Source of the DNA: Phycisphaerales bacterium
GTDB taxonomy: Bacteria; Planctomycetota; Phycisphaerae; Phycisphaerales; UBA1924
DNA: 64,000 nucleotides
Direction of reading: 5' to 3'
Assembly (NCBI GenBank): GCA_040221175.1
Contig: JAVJVK010000004.1
Location: 480,268 to 544,267, forward strand
Both the position numbers and the translations under genes were made by a program. Under the pieces are notes generated by a model. That model saw only the letters and a program-made list of their open reading frames with translations. It did no database searches and was not told the origin of the DNA. Below, in pieces: positions 7,287 through 15,355 of the stretch. Numbering within the stretch: position 1 is the first letter of the stretch; the number at the start of each line of letters is the position of its first letter.

Positions 7287-9344
7287 ATGTGCGGCATCGC
7301 CGGCGTATTGCGAATCCATGAACCGGGGCACGAGCCACCCCACCCCCTCGAGGCCATCCCCGAGGCGTGGCTCGACGTGCTCGACGAGGGCATTAAGCAC
7401 CGCGGCCCCGACGGCCAGGGCCGCTTCCGCGATCGCGCCATCCGCCCCGATGGCAGCGTCGTCGACGTCGCGTTCGTCCACCGCCGCCTGAGCATCCTCG
7501 ACCACGAGGGCGGCCACCAGCCCATGGTCCACGACGGCGAGCGCCTCCGCCCCGACCTGACCTACCAGCCCGGTGAAGAACCCAAGCTGGCCCACGAGCT
7601 ATGCCCCGACAAGCCGCTGGTCGCCGTCGTCTTCAATGGCTGCATCTACAACCAGCACGAGCTGCGGACGGAGCTGACGCAGCAGGGGGCGTGGTTCGAG
7701 ACGGACCACTCGGATACGGAGGTGCTGGTGCATGGGTGGCGGAGGTGGGGCTTGCTCACACAAGATCGCGTCGATGGCATGTACGCACTTCTAGCGTGGG
7801 ACCGCACTACCGGCCAGCTGGCCGCCGCCCGAGACCTGGCGGGTGAAAAGCCACTTTTTTCTGCACGCGCCCCCCGCGATCGCATTGTGCTATACGCGTC
7901 ATCGGCCCCGCCAATCGAACGCTGGACGGCTCAAGACGACTCGGAAAACACCCAACCCATCCGCTTCCTCCTTGCTTGGGTGCCATTCGGCTTTCACTAT
8001 CTCAACCCCACCTCGACACGTAAGACATTCGAAGGGGTGTGGCGGCTTCACGGTGACGGCCCATCAAAAGGCGCCGAATCACGGGGGTCGCGCAGCCCGG
8101 ACGACCAACGTGACCGCCGCTGGAGCCGCCCCGTTCGCGGCGGGCTCGGGTACGCATTCTCACATCATGTCGCGGTACAGGAGATGCTCGAACGATCGGT
8201 TTCCGAACGCCTGGAAGCGGACGTCCCGCTCGGTGTGTTCCTCTCAGGGGGGATCGACTCTGGGTTGCTAGCCGCGATCGCTAAAAAGCACATCGACGAA
8301 CTGCACACGTTTACGCTCCGGATGCCGGACCCGGGGATCGATGAATCCGAAGCGGCAGCCGAAACCGCACGAACACTCGGTACGAACCACACGGCGTTGG
8401 ATTGTGAAGCAAACCCGGCCGACGATCTCGTCGGCCTGGTCCAACGGCTGGGCTTGCCGCTGGGCGATAGCTCACTCTTGCCGACCTACTGGCTATGCCG
8501 AGCTGCACGCGAACATGTGCGTGTCGCGTTAAGCGGCGATGGCGGCGATGAACTCTTTGGTGGATACCGACGCCACCAGATCGCACCAATGCTCAAACGA
8601 CACCGGAAAATATTGCGATGCATCCCTGCGCATTTGATTGGTCAACGTGCGTCGAAAGGGAAGAACGCGTATCTAGCAAGGCTCTTGAACGCCGCTCGTC
8701 ATTGCGGCTACGACGAGTTGTTGGCTATTTTCCAGACTCCTGACCTCCGCCGACTGCTCGGCCGCGACGCGGTGCTCAACCTCCACTATCCAGGCTCCAT
8801 CGGCGGCAGCGACCCTCTCACACGCGATTTTGCCTACTACCTCCCCGATGACCTCCTCCGCAAGACCGACACCGCCTCCATGTCCGTCGCGCTCGAAGTC
8901 CGCGCGCCGTTCCTCGCACGCGAGCTCGTCGAGGCCGCGTTACGTACGCCGCTGGAAGTCCTCATGCCCAACAACGAGCGCAAAGGCCTCCTCAAGCGAG
9001 TCGCCCGCAAGTACCTCCCCGACCACATCGTCGACCGTCCCAAGCAGGGCTTCGCCATCCCCATCGGCCAGTGGTTCCGCGACGACTACGGCGGGCTGCG
9101 GCAACTGCTCTACGACCACCTCGAGTCGGCCGACCCGTTTCCCGGGCTTGCCGGAGCGGGCGTCGACATCAACATGGGCTTCGTGCGTCAGATGCTGCGC
9201 GAGCACGACGCCGCGGGAGAGAAGTCGATCAACCCCTGGCACGGGCGCGACCACTCGCAGCGGCTGTACATGCTGCTGGTGCTCAGCATCTGGGCAAGAT
9301 GGCTCGACGGGTTGCGACCCGTCGAGCCATCGGATGAATCCTGA
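7287..9344 (+). CDS. asnB: Asparagine synthetase (glutamine-hydrolysing)
   Basis: Makes asparagine from aspartate, ATP and glutamine. The class II amidotransferase domain begins MCGIAG with Cys2 as nucleophile and continues with HRGPDGQG and HRRLSILD. The synthetase domain has the PP-loop at residues 320-325 (SGGIDS) and the conserved ALSGDGGDELFGGYRRH at about 414-430. At 685 residues it is longer than E. coli AsnB. Extra sequence sits near residues 85-110 in the amidotransferase domain and near 255-285 between domains. Roughly bases 7,850-8,870 are clearly lower in GC than both ends of the same gene (see findings). It ends convergently with the MscS-type channel gene. Confidence 0.9.
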   Translation: MCGIAGVLRIHEPGHEPPHPLEAIPEAWLDVLDEGIKHRGPDGQGRFRDRAIRPDGSVVDVAFVHRRLSILDHEGGHQPMVHDGERLRPDLTYQPGEEPKLAHELCPDKPLVAVVFNGCIYNQHELRTELTQQGAWFETDHSDTEVLVHGWRRWGLLTQDRVDGMYALLAWDRTTGQLAAARDLAGEKPLFSARAPRDRIVLYASSAPPIERWTAQDDSENTQPIRFLLAWVPFGFHYLNPTSTRKTFEGVWRLHGDGPSKGAESRGSRSPDDQRDRRWSRPVRGGLGYAFSHHVAVQEMLERSVSERLEADVPLGVFLSGGIDSGLLAAIAKKHIDELHTFTLRMPDPGIDESEAAAETARTLGTNHTALDCEANPADDLVGLVQRLGLPLGDSSLLPTYWLCRAAREHVRVALSGDGGDELFGGYRRHQIAPMLKRHRKILRCIPAHLIGQRASKGKNAYLARLLNAARHCGYDELLAIFQTPDLRRLLGRDAVLNLHYPGSIGGSDPLTRDFAYYLPDDLLRKTDTASMSVALEVRAPFLARELVEAALRTPLEVLMPNNERKGLLKRVARKYLPDHIVDRPKQGFAIPIGQWFRDDYGGLRQLLYDHLESADPFPGLAGAGVDINMGFVRQMLREHDAAGEKSINPWHGRDHSQRLYMLLVLSIWARWLDGLRPVEPSDES
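9298..9331. terminator. Perfect 15-bp hairpin in the last codons of asnB
   Basis: Two perfectly complementary 15-base arms (9298-9312 and 9317-9331) enclose a TGCG loop. The whole hairpin lies inside the coding end of asnB, 10 bases before its stop, and just beyond the end of the convergent channel gene. There is no T-tract on either strand, so it may slow or protect transcripts of both genes rather than act as a classical intrinsic terminator. Confidence 0.45.
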
Positions 9345-9358
9345 GTTGTCGTGCCGGC

Positions 9359-10294
9359 TCAGCCCTTGTCGAGGGTGACCTTGATGGCGCCGGGCACGTG
9401 GAGGTCGCGCTGCGGGAAGGGAATCCCAATGTTCGCCTTATCGAGCGCATACTTCACGTCGCGCGTCAGGCGCTCCTTCACGGCCCAGAAGTCGGCCGCG
9501 TTCACCCACACGCGCACCGACCAGTCGATCGATGAATCGCCCAGCCCGCCAAGGTAGACCACAGGCTCTTCGTCGGGCAGGCGCCCCTCGACGTTGCGAG
9601 CCGCCTCCATCAGCGTGGCGCGGGCCTGGTCGATGTCGGCGTCATACGCCGTACCAACGGCCACGTCCACGCGGCGTGTCGCGTGGTGCGAGATGTTCTC
9701 GATCGTGCTGCCGAAGATCGAGCTGTTGGGCATGATGATGCGCCGCTTGTCGGGCGTGTCGAACGTGGTCGTGAACAGCTCGATCTCGTCGACCTTCGCC
9801 GTCACGCCGTTGACGTTGATGACGTCCCCCACTCGATAGGGCCGGAACACCAGCAGCATGACGCCGGCGGCGACGTTGCCCAGCGTACCGGACATCGCCA
9901 GACCGATCGCAAAGCCGAGAGCCGCAAGCACGGCCGCGAAGCTGGTCGCCTCCACCCCGAAGGTCTGGAGGATGGTGACGGCGCCCATCACCATGATGGC
10001 CCACTTCACCAGGTTCCCGAAGAACTTGGCCAGCGTAATCTCGACGCGGGCCTTGGTGATCGCCTTGACCGTCAGGCTCTTGGCCCACTTGGCCACGAGC
10101 AGAACGATAATGATCAGAACGATCGCAACCACGATGGGCTGCAGCACCGTCCACACTTCGGCCATCGTCACCTGATCGACCTGACCGCTGCTGAGCTTCT
10201 CCCACAGGCCCGATGCGGCCTGCTGGAGTTCGGTCGGCGGAGGCGTTGCATCGCCCTGAGCGGCCACGTCGGCCCCTTCATCTTGCCATCGCAT
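9359..10294 (-). CDS. Small-conductance mechanosensitive channel (MscS family)
   Basis: A 311-residue inner-membrane channel that opens under membrane tension and releases osmolytes. Three transmembrane helices lie at about 48-70, 88-110 and 116-150. The last is the pore-lining Gly/Ala-rich helix ALGFAIGLAMSGTLGNVAAG, followed by the family motif FRPYRVGDVI. The beta domain contains IIMPNSSIFGSTIENIS and the C-terminal mixed domain runs to the end. It is close to E. coli MscS in size (286). It follows the DUF481 gene in the same direction with 30 bases between. Confidence 0.92.
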   Translation of the reverse strand: MRWQDEGADVAAQGDATPPPTELQQAASGLWEKLSSGQVDQVTMAEVWTVLQPIVVAIVLIIIVLLVAKWAKSLTVKAITKARVEITLAKFFGNLVKWAIMVMGAVTILQTFGVEATSFAAVLAALGFAIGLAMSGTLGNVAAGVMLLVFRPYRVGDVINVNGVTAKVDEIELFTTTFDTPDKRRIIMPNSSIFGSTIENISHHATRRVDVAVGTAYDADIDQARATLMEAARNVEGRLPDEEPVVYLGGLGDSSIDWSVRVWVNAADFWAVKERLTRDVKYALDKANIGIPFPQRDLHVPGAIKVTLDKG

Positions 10295-10324
10295 GATCGT
10301 GTTCTCCCACGGTAAATGAAGCGA

Positions 10325-11173
10325 CTAGAACGTCGCCAGAATGGTCACGAAGTAGTTGACGTCGTTTTCCTTCGAATCGCCAGAGTCAGAGTCGTACTCG
10401 TGCTCCACGCCCATGCGCAAACGCAAGTCGGCGTCTTCAGAAAGCAGGACGTCATAGGACGCGTAGCTCACCGCACGCAGCTCGCCAAAGTCGTCAAGGG
10501 CCGGGAAGACCTCCGTACCCGCGGCGAACGTGTTCCGCTCGTTGATCTCCCAGAGGAAGTCCAGACCCAGCAGGGCTTCGGGATGCCACTTGTCGTCCGT
10601 TCCGCCAAACTCACGCGTCGCACCAGCACCGATCCGGCCCGTGAGGGTCGCCCGGTCCTGCCCGCCGTCCAGAAGGGCTCGCTCCTTCAGGAACTCGTAC
10701 CCCAGACCGCCGAAGAGTTGCAGACGCGTGTCCCAGTCCTCGAACTGGTCGTACTCGTAGATGCCCAGCACGAACGTGAAGTAACGCTCGCCGGGGTACT
10801 TCCAGTCGTTCTCGAAGCGGGCGCGGCCCTCGTTCTCCGAGGCGGTCCCATCGTCCTCGCCGTACAAGTATCGCGCCCGAAACATGGTGCGCAGCTCGTC
10901 GGTCTCGCGCTGGGTCTCAAAGACCGCCCGCAAGTCGAACGACTCGGAGTTTCCGCTTGAGCCGGTCAGGCCCAGTTCCACAGACCGGGTCCACCCGGTC
11001 CAAAAGCTCGTGGGTTCGGAGGAATCTTCGACGCCCTCGACGGCAGCGTCCTCGCCTTCGTCCTGATACGGGAGCTCCACAACGGGCAGGCCAAACTCGC
11101 TGCCAAACGCCGCGGTCGCGGTCATGGCGACCAGCAGGCAGCCAGCAATACGGACTTTGTTTGAATCACGCAT
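10325..11173 (-). CDS. DUF481 family outer-membrane beta-barrel protein
   Basis: A 282-residue exported protein with a signal peptide ending near residue 24 (TATAAFGS). From about residue 60 it shows alternating aromatic/charged strands, such as VELGLTGSSGNSESFDLR, ARYLYGEDDGTASENEGR and FGGLGYEFLKER, and ends in Phe as outer-membrane barrels do. This is the pattern of DUF481 (YdiY-like, salt-induced outer-membrane proteins). Function in the family is poorly known. AGGAGG precedes the ATG. It is followed by the MscS-type channel gene, so the pair may share a role in osmotic stress; that is inference from position only. Confidence 0.8.
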   Translation of the reverse strand: MRDSNKVRIAGCLLVAMTATAAFGSEFGLPVVELPYQDEGEDAAVEGVEDSSEPTSFWTGWTRSVELGLTGSSGNSESFDLRAVFETQRETDELRTMFRARYLYGEDDGTASENEGRARFENDWKYPGERYFTFVLGIYEYDQFEDWDTRLQLFGGLGYEFLKERALLDGGQDRATLTGRIGAGATREFGGTDDKWHPEALLGLDFLWEINERNTFAAGTEVFPALDDFGELRAVSYASYDVLLSEDADLRLRMGVEHEYDSDSGDSKENDVNYFVTILATF

Positions 11174-11335
11174 GGGGTTCCTCCTGAGCCAGCGTTGACC
11201 GTTTCCACCAGGAAGAACCGGTTGTCCCCCGCCGACTGAGTAGATTTTTAGACGCCGACTTTATCACCGGTTGGGCGACCCGTCGAGAATGAATCTCTCG
11301 ATGCGAACGGGGCTCTATTCCGATACACTTGTCCT

Positions 11336-12055
11336 ATGGCCGACCACGCTCCCACACGGCGCCAAGTCATTTCGGGCGGTCTGGCGCTGGGCGCCCTCGC
11401 CCTGGCGGGCTGTGCGCCCTCGCGGACCCGCGTATCGGGCCCGCCCTCGCCCGTCTGGCCCACAAGCCGTCGCCTCACCAGCGGCGTGTACCCTCCGCCC
11501 GAGGGCGCGACGCGTCCCATCGAGATGCCAGCGCCTACCGGCGCGCCCCGCGTTATGCCCCGCAGCGCATGGACCGGTACCCAGCCCACGCTGGCGCTGG
11601 CCAATCGCATGGGACGGGTCGAACGAATCACCATCCACCACGATGCAATGGACGCCGCGGGTTTCCGGTCGGCGGGCGAGGCTCGCCAGCGGTTGGCTGA
11701 CATCCAGCGCGCCCACGTGGGCAATGGCTGGGCAGACATCGGGTACCATTACGTCATCGATCCGACCGGGACCATCTGGGCCGCCAGGCCCGTGCAGTTG
11801 CAGGGCGCCCACGTGCGCGACTGGAACGAGCACAACCTGGGCATCATGATGATGGGCAACTTCATGCACGAGCGCCCCACGAGCGCAGCGCTCGCGTCGC
11901 TGCAATCGCTCGTGCGCAGCGAGAGTGCCCGCTACCGAGTGCCCGCCGCACGAATCAGTACGCACCGCGAGTTGGCCACCACCGCGTGCCCGGGCGACAG
12001 CCTGCAGCAGCAGATCGATATCGCACGTAATCGCCGCATCGCCGGCTTCGCCTAA
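11336..12055 (+). CDS. Tat-exported lipoprotein, N-acetylmuramoyl-L-alanine amidase (PGRP/Amidase_2 fold)
   Basis: Predicted zinc amidase that cleaves the muramoyl-alanine bond in peptidoglycan. The N-terminus has a twin-arginine pair (Arg8-Arg9) and a lipobox LAGC at 23-26, so it is probably exported folded and lipid-anchored. Zinc ligands fit His101 (ITIHHDA), His210 and Cys218 (STHRELATTACPGD); the fold also shows GYHYVIDPTGTIW and GAHVRDWNEHNLGI. Total length is 239. No ribosome-binding site is visible before the ATG, while a TACACT sequence at 11324-11329 could be a -10 box only 6 bases upstream, hinting at a leaderless mRNA. Confidence 0.85.
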   Translation: MADHAPTRRQVISGGLALGALALAGCAPSRTRVSGPPSPVWPTSRRLTSGVYPPPEGATRPIEMPAPTGAPRVMPRSAWTGTQPTLALANRMGRVERITIHHDAMDAAGFRSAGEARQRLADIQRAHVGNGWADIGYHYVIDPTGTIWAARPVQLQGAHVRDWNEHNLGIMMMGNFMHERPTSAALASLQSLVRSESARYRVPAARISTHRELATTACPGDSLQQQIDIARNRRIAGFA

Positions 12056-12079
12056 TTCGCCTCGAGTATTGTTTGATCC

Positions 12080-12886
12080 TTACTCAGCCGATTCGGACGC
12101 ATCCGCTTCCGATGGCTCGCTGAAGATGGCGCTCCCGACCCGTACGAGGTTAGCGCCTTCTTCGATTGCGACCTCGTAGTCGCCGGACATCCCCATAGAC
12201 AGGATGTTGAAGTCCTTGCCGACCAATCCCTCGCTGACAACATCCTCAAACAATTCACGACACCGCGCGAAGGTCGGTCGGCTGTCTTCGGGCTTGTCTC
12301 CATCGGGTGCCATGGTCATCAGGCCGCGCAGGTGGAGGTGGATCATCGAGTGGATCTGCTCGACGACGTGGAGCACGGCCGGCGAAGGGCAGCCGGCCTT
12401 CCCGGCTTCGCCCGAGCAGTTGACCTGCAGCAGGATCTCGACGGGGCGGTCACGCTTCAGCCCCACCTCCTGCAACTCCTCTGCGACGCGCAAGCTGTCG
12501 ACGCTGTGGATCAGTCGGCAGACATCGGCAACCTGCCGTGCCTTGTTGCGCTGCATCTGCCCGATCATGTGCCAGCGGATAGGCTCGTGCTTCGATGCCG
12601 GGTCTCCCCCAAGGGCCGCGCCCATCGAACGCATCCGCGAGGCCTGCTCTTCGAGCATCGGGGCACGCTGGAGCAGCTGCTGGACGCGGTTCTCGCCAAA
12701 ATCCCGGTGACCGGCCTGCACCAATTGGAGGATCTGATCCGGCTCGGCGTACTTGGTCACGGCGACCAGCAGCACCTGCTGGCCGCGACGACCGGACTTG
12801 GCCGCGGCACGTTCGACGCGTTCTCGCACCGAGGCGTATCGGTGGAGGAGGTCACCCTCTTCCGTTGCGGGTCCTGCGGTCGGCAT
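12080..12886 (-). CDS. YggS-family PLP homeostasis protein (PLPBP)
   Basis: Pyridoxal-phosphate-binding protein involved in B6 and amino-acid homeostasis, with no known catalytic activity of its own. The PLP lysine is Lys45 in LVAVTKYAEPDQI. The conserved DFGENRVQQL, WHMIGQMQRNKAR, SVDSLRVAEEL, LLQVNCSGE and LSMGMSGDYEVAIEEGAN follow in family order, including the phosphate-binding MGMSGD loop. At 268 residues it is slightly longer than E. coli YggS (234); a short insert near residues 83-95 (LGGDPASKHEP) helps explain this. It converges with the amidase gene. Confidence 0.92.
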   Translation of the reverse strand: MPTAGPATEEGDLLHRYASVRERVERAAAKSGRRGQQVLLVAVTKYAEPDQILQLVQAGHRDFGENRVQQLLQRAPMLEEQASRMRSMGAALGGDPASKHEPIRWHMIGQMQRNKARQVADVCRLIHSVDSLRVAEELQEVGLKRDRPVEILLQVNCSGEAGKAGCPSPAVLHVVEQIHSMIHLHLRGLMTMAPDGDKPEDSRPTFARCRELFEDVVSEGLVGKDFNILSMGMSGDYEVAIEEGANLVRVGSAIFSEPSEADASESAE

Positions 12887-12968
12887 GTCCTAGCATATGC
12901 GCCGCCCCGCCAAGGCGCGTCCACTCGATCGACCCGATTTCCTGGATTCCCTCTCGGAGCCTTGAAGC

Positions 12969-13460
12969 ATGCCCGCAACGACCACCCTGCCCGCCCGACA
13001 CGAGCCGATCGCCGCTGGCGACGTCGCGCCAGACTTCACCCTGCTCGACCAGGACCGCAACGAGTGGACGCTCTCGGAAGCCTTGAAGCAGGGCGACGTG
13101 GCCTTGTGTTTCTACCCAATGGACTTCAGCCCGGTCTGCTCGACCGAGATGCAGTGCGTCAACGACGAGTTCGATCGCTGGAAGGACAAGGGCGTCCAGG
13201 TCGTGGGCGTCTCGTGCGACAGCTTCTTCACCCACAAGGCGTGGGCCGACGCCATGGGCCTGAAGCAGACCCTCGTCGCCGACATGCACCGGGCGGTCTC
13301 GAAGGCCTACGGCTTCTACTGGCCCGACCTCAACGTCTCCAGCCGTGGCACCGTCCTCGTAGGCCGAAACGACGATGGCGCCCCGGTCGTGCGGTGGGTC
13401 CAGCAGCGCGAGATCAAGGACGCGATGAATCTCGACGACTTGCTCGCGCAGCTCGCTTGA
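12969..13460 (+). CDS. Peroxiredoxin (AhpC/TSA family)
   Basis: Thiol peroxidase of 163 residues that reduces peroxides in the cytosol. The peroxidatic Cys57 lies in the PxxxSxxC motif (P50, S54) of FSPVCSTEM, preceded by PDFTLLDQDRNEWTLSE. Cys63 and Cys83 (GVSCDS) are further candidates for resolving cysteine. The size and GVSCDS segment fit the BCP/AhpE branch better than typical 2-Cys AhpC; no C-terminal resolving CP motif is present. It is divergent from the YggS gene and ends 28 bases before the tRNA. Confidence 0.9.
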   Translation: MPATTTLPARHEPIAAGDVAPDFTLLDQDRNEWTLSEALKQGDVALCFYPMDFSPVCSTEMQCVNDEFDRWKDKGVQVVGVSCDSFFTHKAWADAMGLKQTLVADMHRAVSKAYGFYWPDLNVSSRGTVLVGRNDDGAPVVRWVQQREIKDAMNLDDLLAQLA

Positions 13461-13488
13461 ACCGACGAATCTCGCAAGCCCTCGCCAC

Positions 13489-13561
13489 AGCCCCGTAGCT
13501 CAGCGGTTAGAGCAGGCGACTCATAATCGCTCGGTCCCCGGTTCGAATCCGGGCGGGGCTA
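13489..13561 (+). tRNA. tRNA-Ile2 (anticodon CAU, lysidine-modified)
   Basis: A 73-base cloverleaf: acceptor AGCCCCG/CGGGGCT, D-stem GCTC/GAGC, anticodon stem GGCGA/TCGCT with loop CTCATAA (anticodon CAT at 13522-13524), T-stem CCCGG/CCGGG with TTCGAAT, discriminator A. CCA is not encoded. The A1-U72 pair rules out the initiator. As recalled, the D arm and anticodon arm nearly match E. coli ileX, including GGCGACTCATAATCGCT. It is therefore best read as the isoleucine tRNA whose C34 is converted to lysidine by TilS to read AUA, not as elongator Met. Confidence 0.88.
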
Positions 13562-13583
13562 TTTACTTCAGAAGACAATGGCT

Positions 13584-15272
13584 TCAGACCACGCGCTGCA
13601 CCCGCGTGGCGCGTTCCAGCCGCTCGCGCTCGGGCTTGGTCACCCTGTCCAACAGCCCCAACGCTTCATACACGCCAAGACGTGAACCGGCATCCACTGC
13701 CGCATATGCCGCATCGGTATCGATCAACCGCTTGCCCATGATCTCCTCGAGTTGCTCGCGTGAGTACTCGGGCCGGTTCGCCGCGGTCGATGCCGTGCCG
13801 TACTGGCTCAGGTTGCTCGCAAAGATGCCCGCCGCGCTGACCGGCAGAAAGTCCTCGTACCGCAGCCCCTCGCGCGTTGCATATCCACGCCGCACCAGCT
13901 CGGCCATGTCCGTGGTGTCGATCGACCCCGCCGCCGCGCGCCCCGCGTCCGTCGGTGCATACTCGGCGTACACAAGCCCTTTCTCGAGCAACTCCTCCAG
14001 TGAATCTGGGAAGCTCGCAAACGCGTCCCGTTGCATGCGCAGAAACGCCTCTTCATCGCGCTCGGCAAGTCCGGGCTCGTTCGCACGTGCTTCCTCGAAC
14101 GCCGCCAGGCACTGGTCGTACATCGCCCGCCCCGCCAGCGTCGTCGCATAGAAGCGCTGCTCGATCTCGCCGAACCGGGCGGTGTGCGACGACTCGACCT
14201 CTGAGCCATCCGCCTCCACGAACACCACCGGCTCTGTCAACGCCTTGTATGCGTCCTGACGCAGCAGCACGGGCGTGTCGGCCGATGGCCCCTCGGTGAA
14301 GTCCTTGAACCCCGAGTGCGGCAACTTCGTCAGGTCCAGGTCGTCCTGCTCCAGGCGATCCGCCAGCGCCCGCACGAACGTCGCCAGCTTCGCCGAATCG
14401 ACGTCGGCTTCGCCCGCACCTGCGATGCGCTCGGCACCCAGGTGCTTGAAGTGCAGCGTCAGCCAGTCCGGCCCGCTCATCAGCATCATCCGCTCGAGCG
14501 CCCGCGTCGCACGCTTCTCGTATGTCGCCCGATCGCTCTGGCCCATGCAGAACTTCATCGCCGCCGTGTACACGTCCATGCAGAGCGTGTTGGGCGTCAG
14601 GTGGTTCAGGTGATGCCGCTCGAAGCACGCGATGTCCGCGGCGATCTTGAACCCACCCTCGCAAAGGTCTTTGTAGAGTTGGTGGTCGCGGGCGCGCCCC
14701 GTCCACTTGAAGATCCGTCCCGTCGCTTCGGCGATTAGCTCGTTCGCATCATCCCAGCTCAGCCCGCCCTCGCCCTCGCACTTGTCGATGAGCGCAATCG
14801 CACGATCCGAGAACACCTGTCGATCCGCGAGCGCTTCCTCGATTCGTTTCTTCGTGGCCTCGTCGAAGTAGTCGGTCATCAGCAGCGACGTAAACACGCG
14901 ATGCTCGGGCTTGTGCGGCGAGCGGAACGCCGTCGCGATCACAGGCTGGCTCTTGGCCCCGATCGCCGTCATGTCATAGAAGTTGTGCGGTTCCATGCCG
15001 AAGCACCCGAAGAACCGCGCAATCAATCGGTACTCGTCGGGCCGACCGATCCGGATCGCCCCGTGTCGCTCACCACTGGTCCGCTCGATCTCCTCATCGC
15101 TGACCGCAAACCCCGGGTGCCGCGCAGCCAGCACATCGCACACCGCCCGATTGCACACTGCGTTGACCGCCAGCGCCTTGTCATACAACGGCACCTCGGC
15201 CCCGAACATCGCCGAGAGCTCGGCGAAGAGGTGGTTCTGCATCTCGATCCGGTCGGCGAAGGTGGACGACAT
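13584..15272 (-). CDS. 2-oxoadipate dioxygenase/decarboxylase-like protein (DUF1338, HglS/YdcJ family)
   Basis: Fe(II) enzyme of the vicinal-oxygen-chelate-like DUF1338 family; characterised HglS converts 2-oxoadipate to D-2-hydroxyglutarate in lysine breakdown. Here 562 residues. Conserved metal-site stretches are HRVFTSLLM (His about 124) and HHLNHLTPNTLCMD (His about 224); a later Glu within ARFGEIEQRFY is a candidate third ligand. I start at ATG 15272, which has GGAG seven bases upstream; the longer upstream extension looks non-coding. No other lysine-catabolic gene is nearby, so the substrate is not confirmed by context. Confidence 0.85.
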   Translation of the reverse strand: MSSTFADRIEMQNHLFAELSAMFGAEVPLYDKALAVNAVCNRAVCDVLAARHPGFAVSDEEIERTSGERHGAIRIGRPDEYRLIARFFGCFGMEPHNFYDMTAIGAKSQPVIATAFRSPHKPEHRVFTSLLMTDYFDEATKKRIEEALADRQVFSDRAIALIDKCEGEGGLSWDDANELIAEATGRIFKWTGRARDHQLYKDLCEGGFKIAADIACFERHHLNHLTPNTLCMDVYTAAMKFCMGQSDRATYEKRATRALERMMLMSGPDWLTLHFKHLGAERIAGAGEADVDSAKLATFVRALADRLEQDDLDLTKLPHSGFKDFTEGPSADTPVLLRQDAYKALTEPVVFVEADGSEVESSHTARFGEIEQRFYATTLAGRAMYDQCLAAFEEARANEPGLAERDEEAFLRMQRDAFASFPDSLEELLEKGLVYAEYAPTDAGRAAAGSIDTTDMAELVRRGYATREGLRYEDFLPVSAAGIFASNLSQYGTASTAANRPEYSREQLEEIMGKRLIDTDAAYAAVDAGSRLGVYEALGLLDRVTKPERERLERATRVQRVV

Positions 15273-15355
15273 CTCACGCTCCGTTGAAAGGCGGTCGGGA
15301 CCAAACACAATCCTACGCACGGCCACCTATCGTCCCGACTCAAAGGGAGAACCCA

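Noticed and set aside
13489-13561. Initiator or elongator tRNA-Met
   Set aside because: The A1-U72 pair excludes the initiator and the anticodon arm matches tRNA-Ile2.
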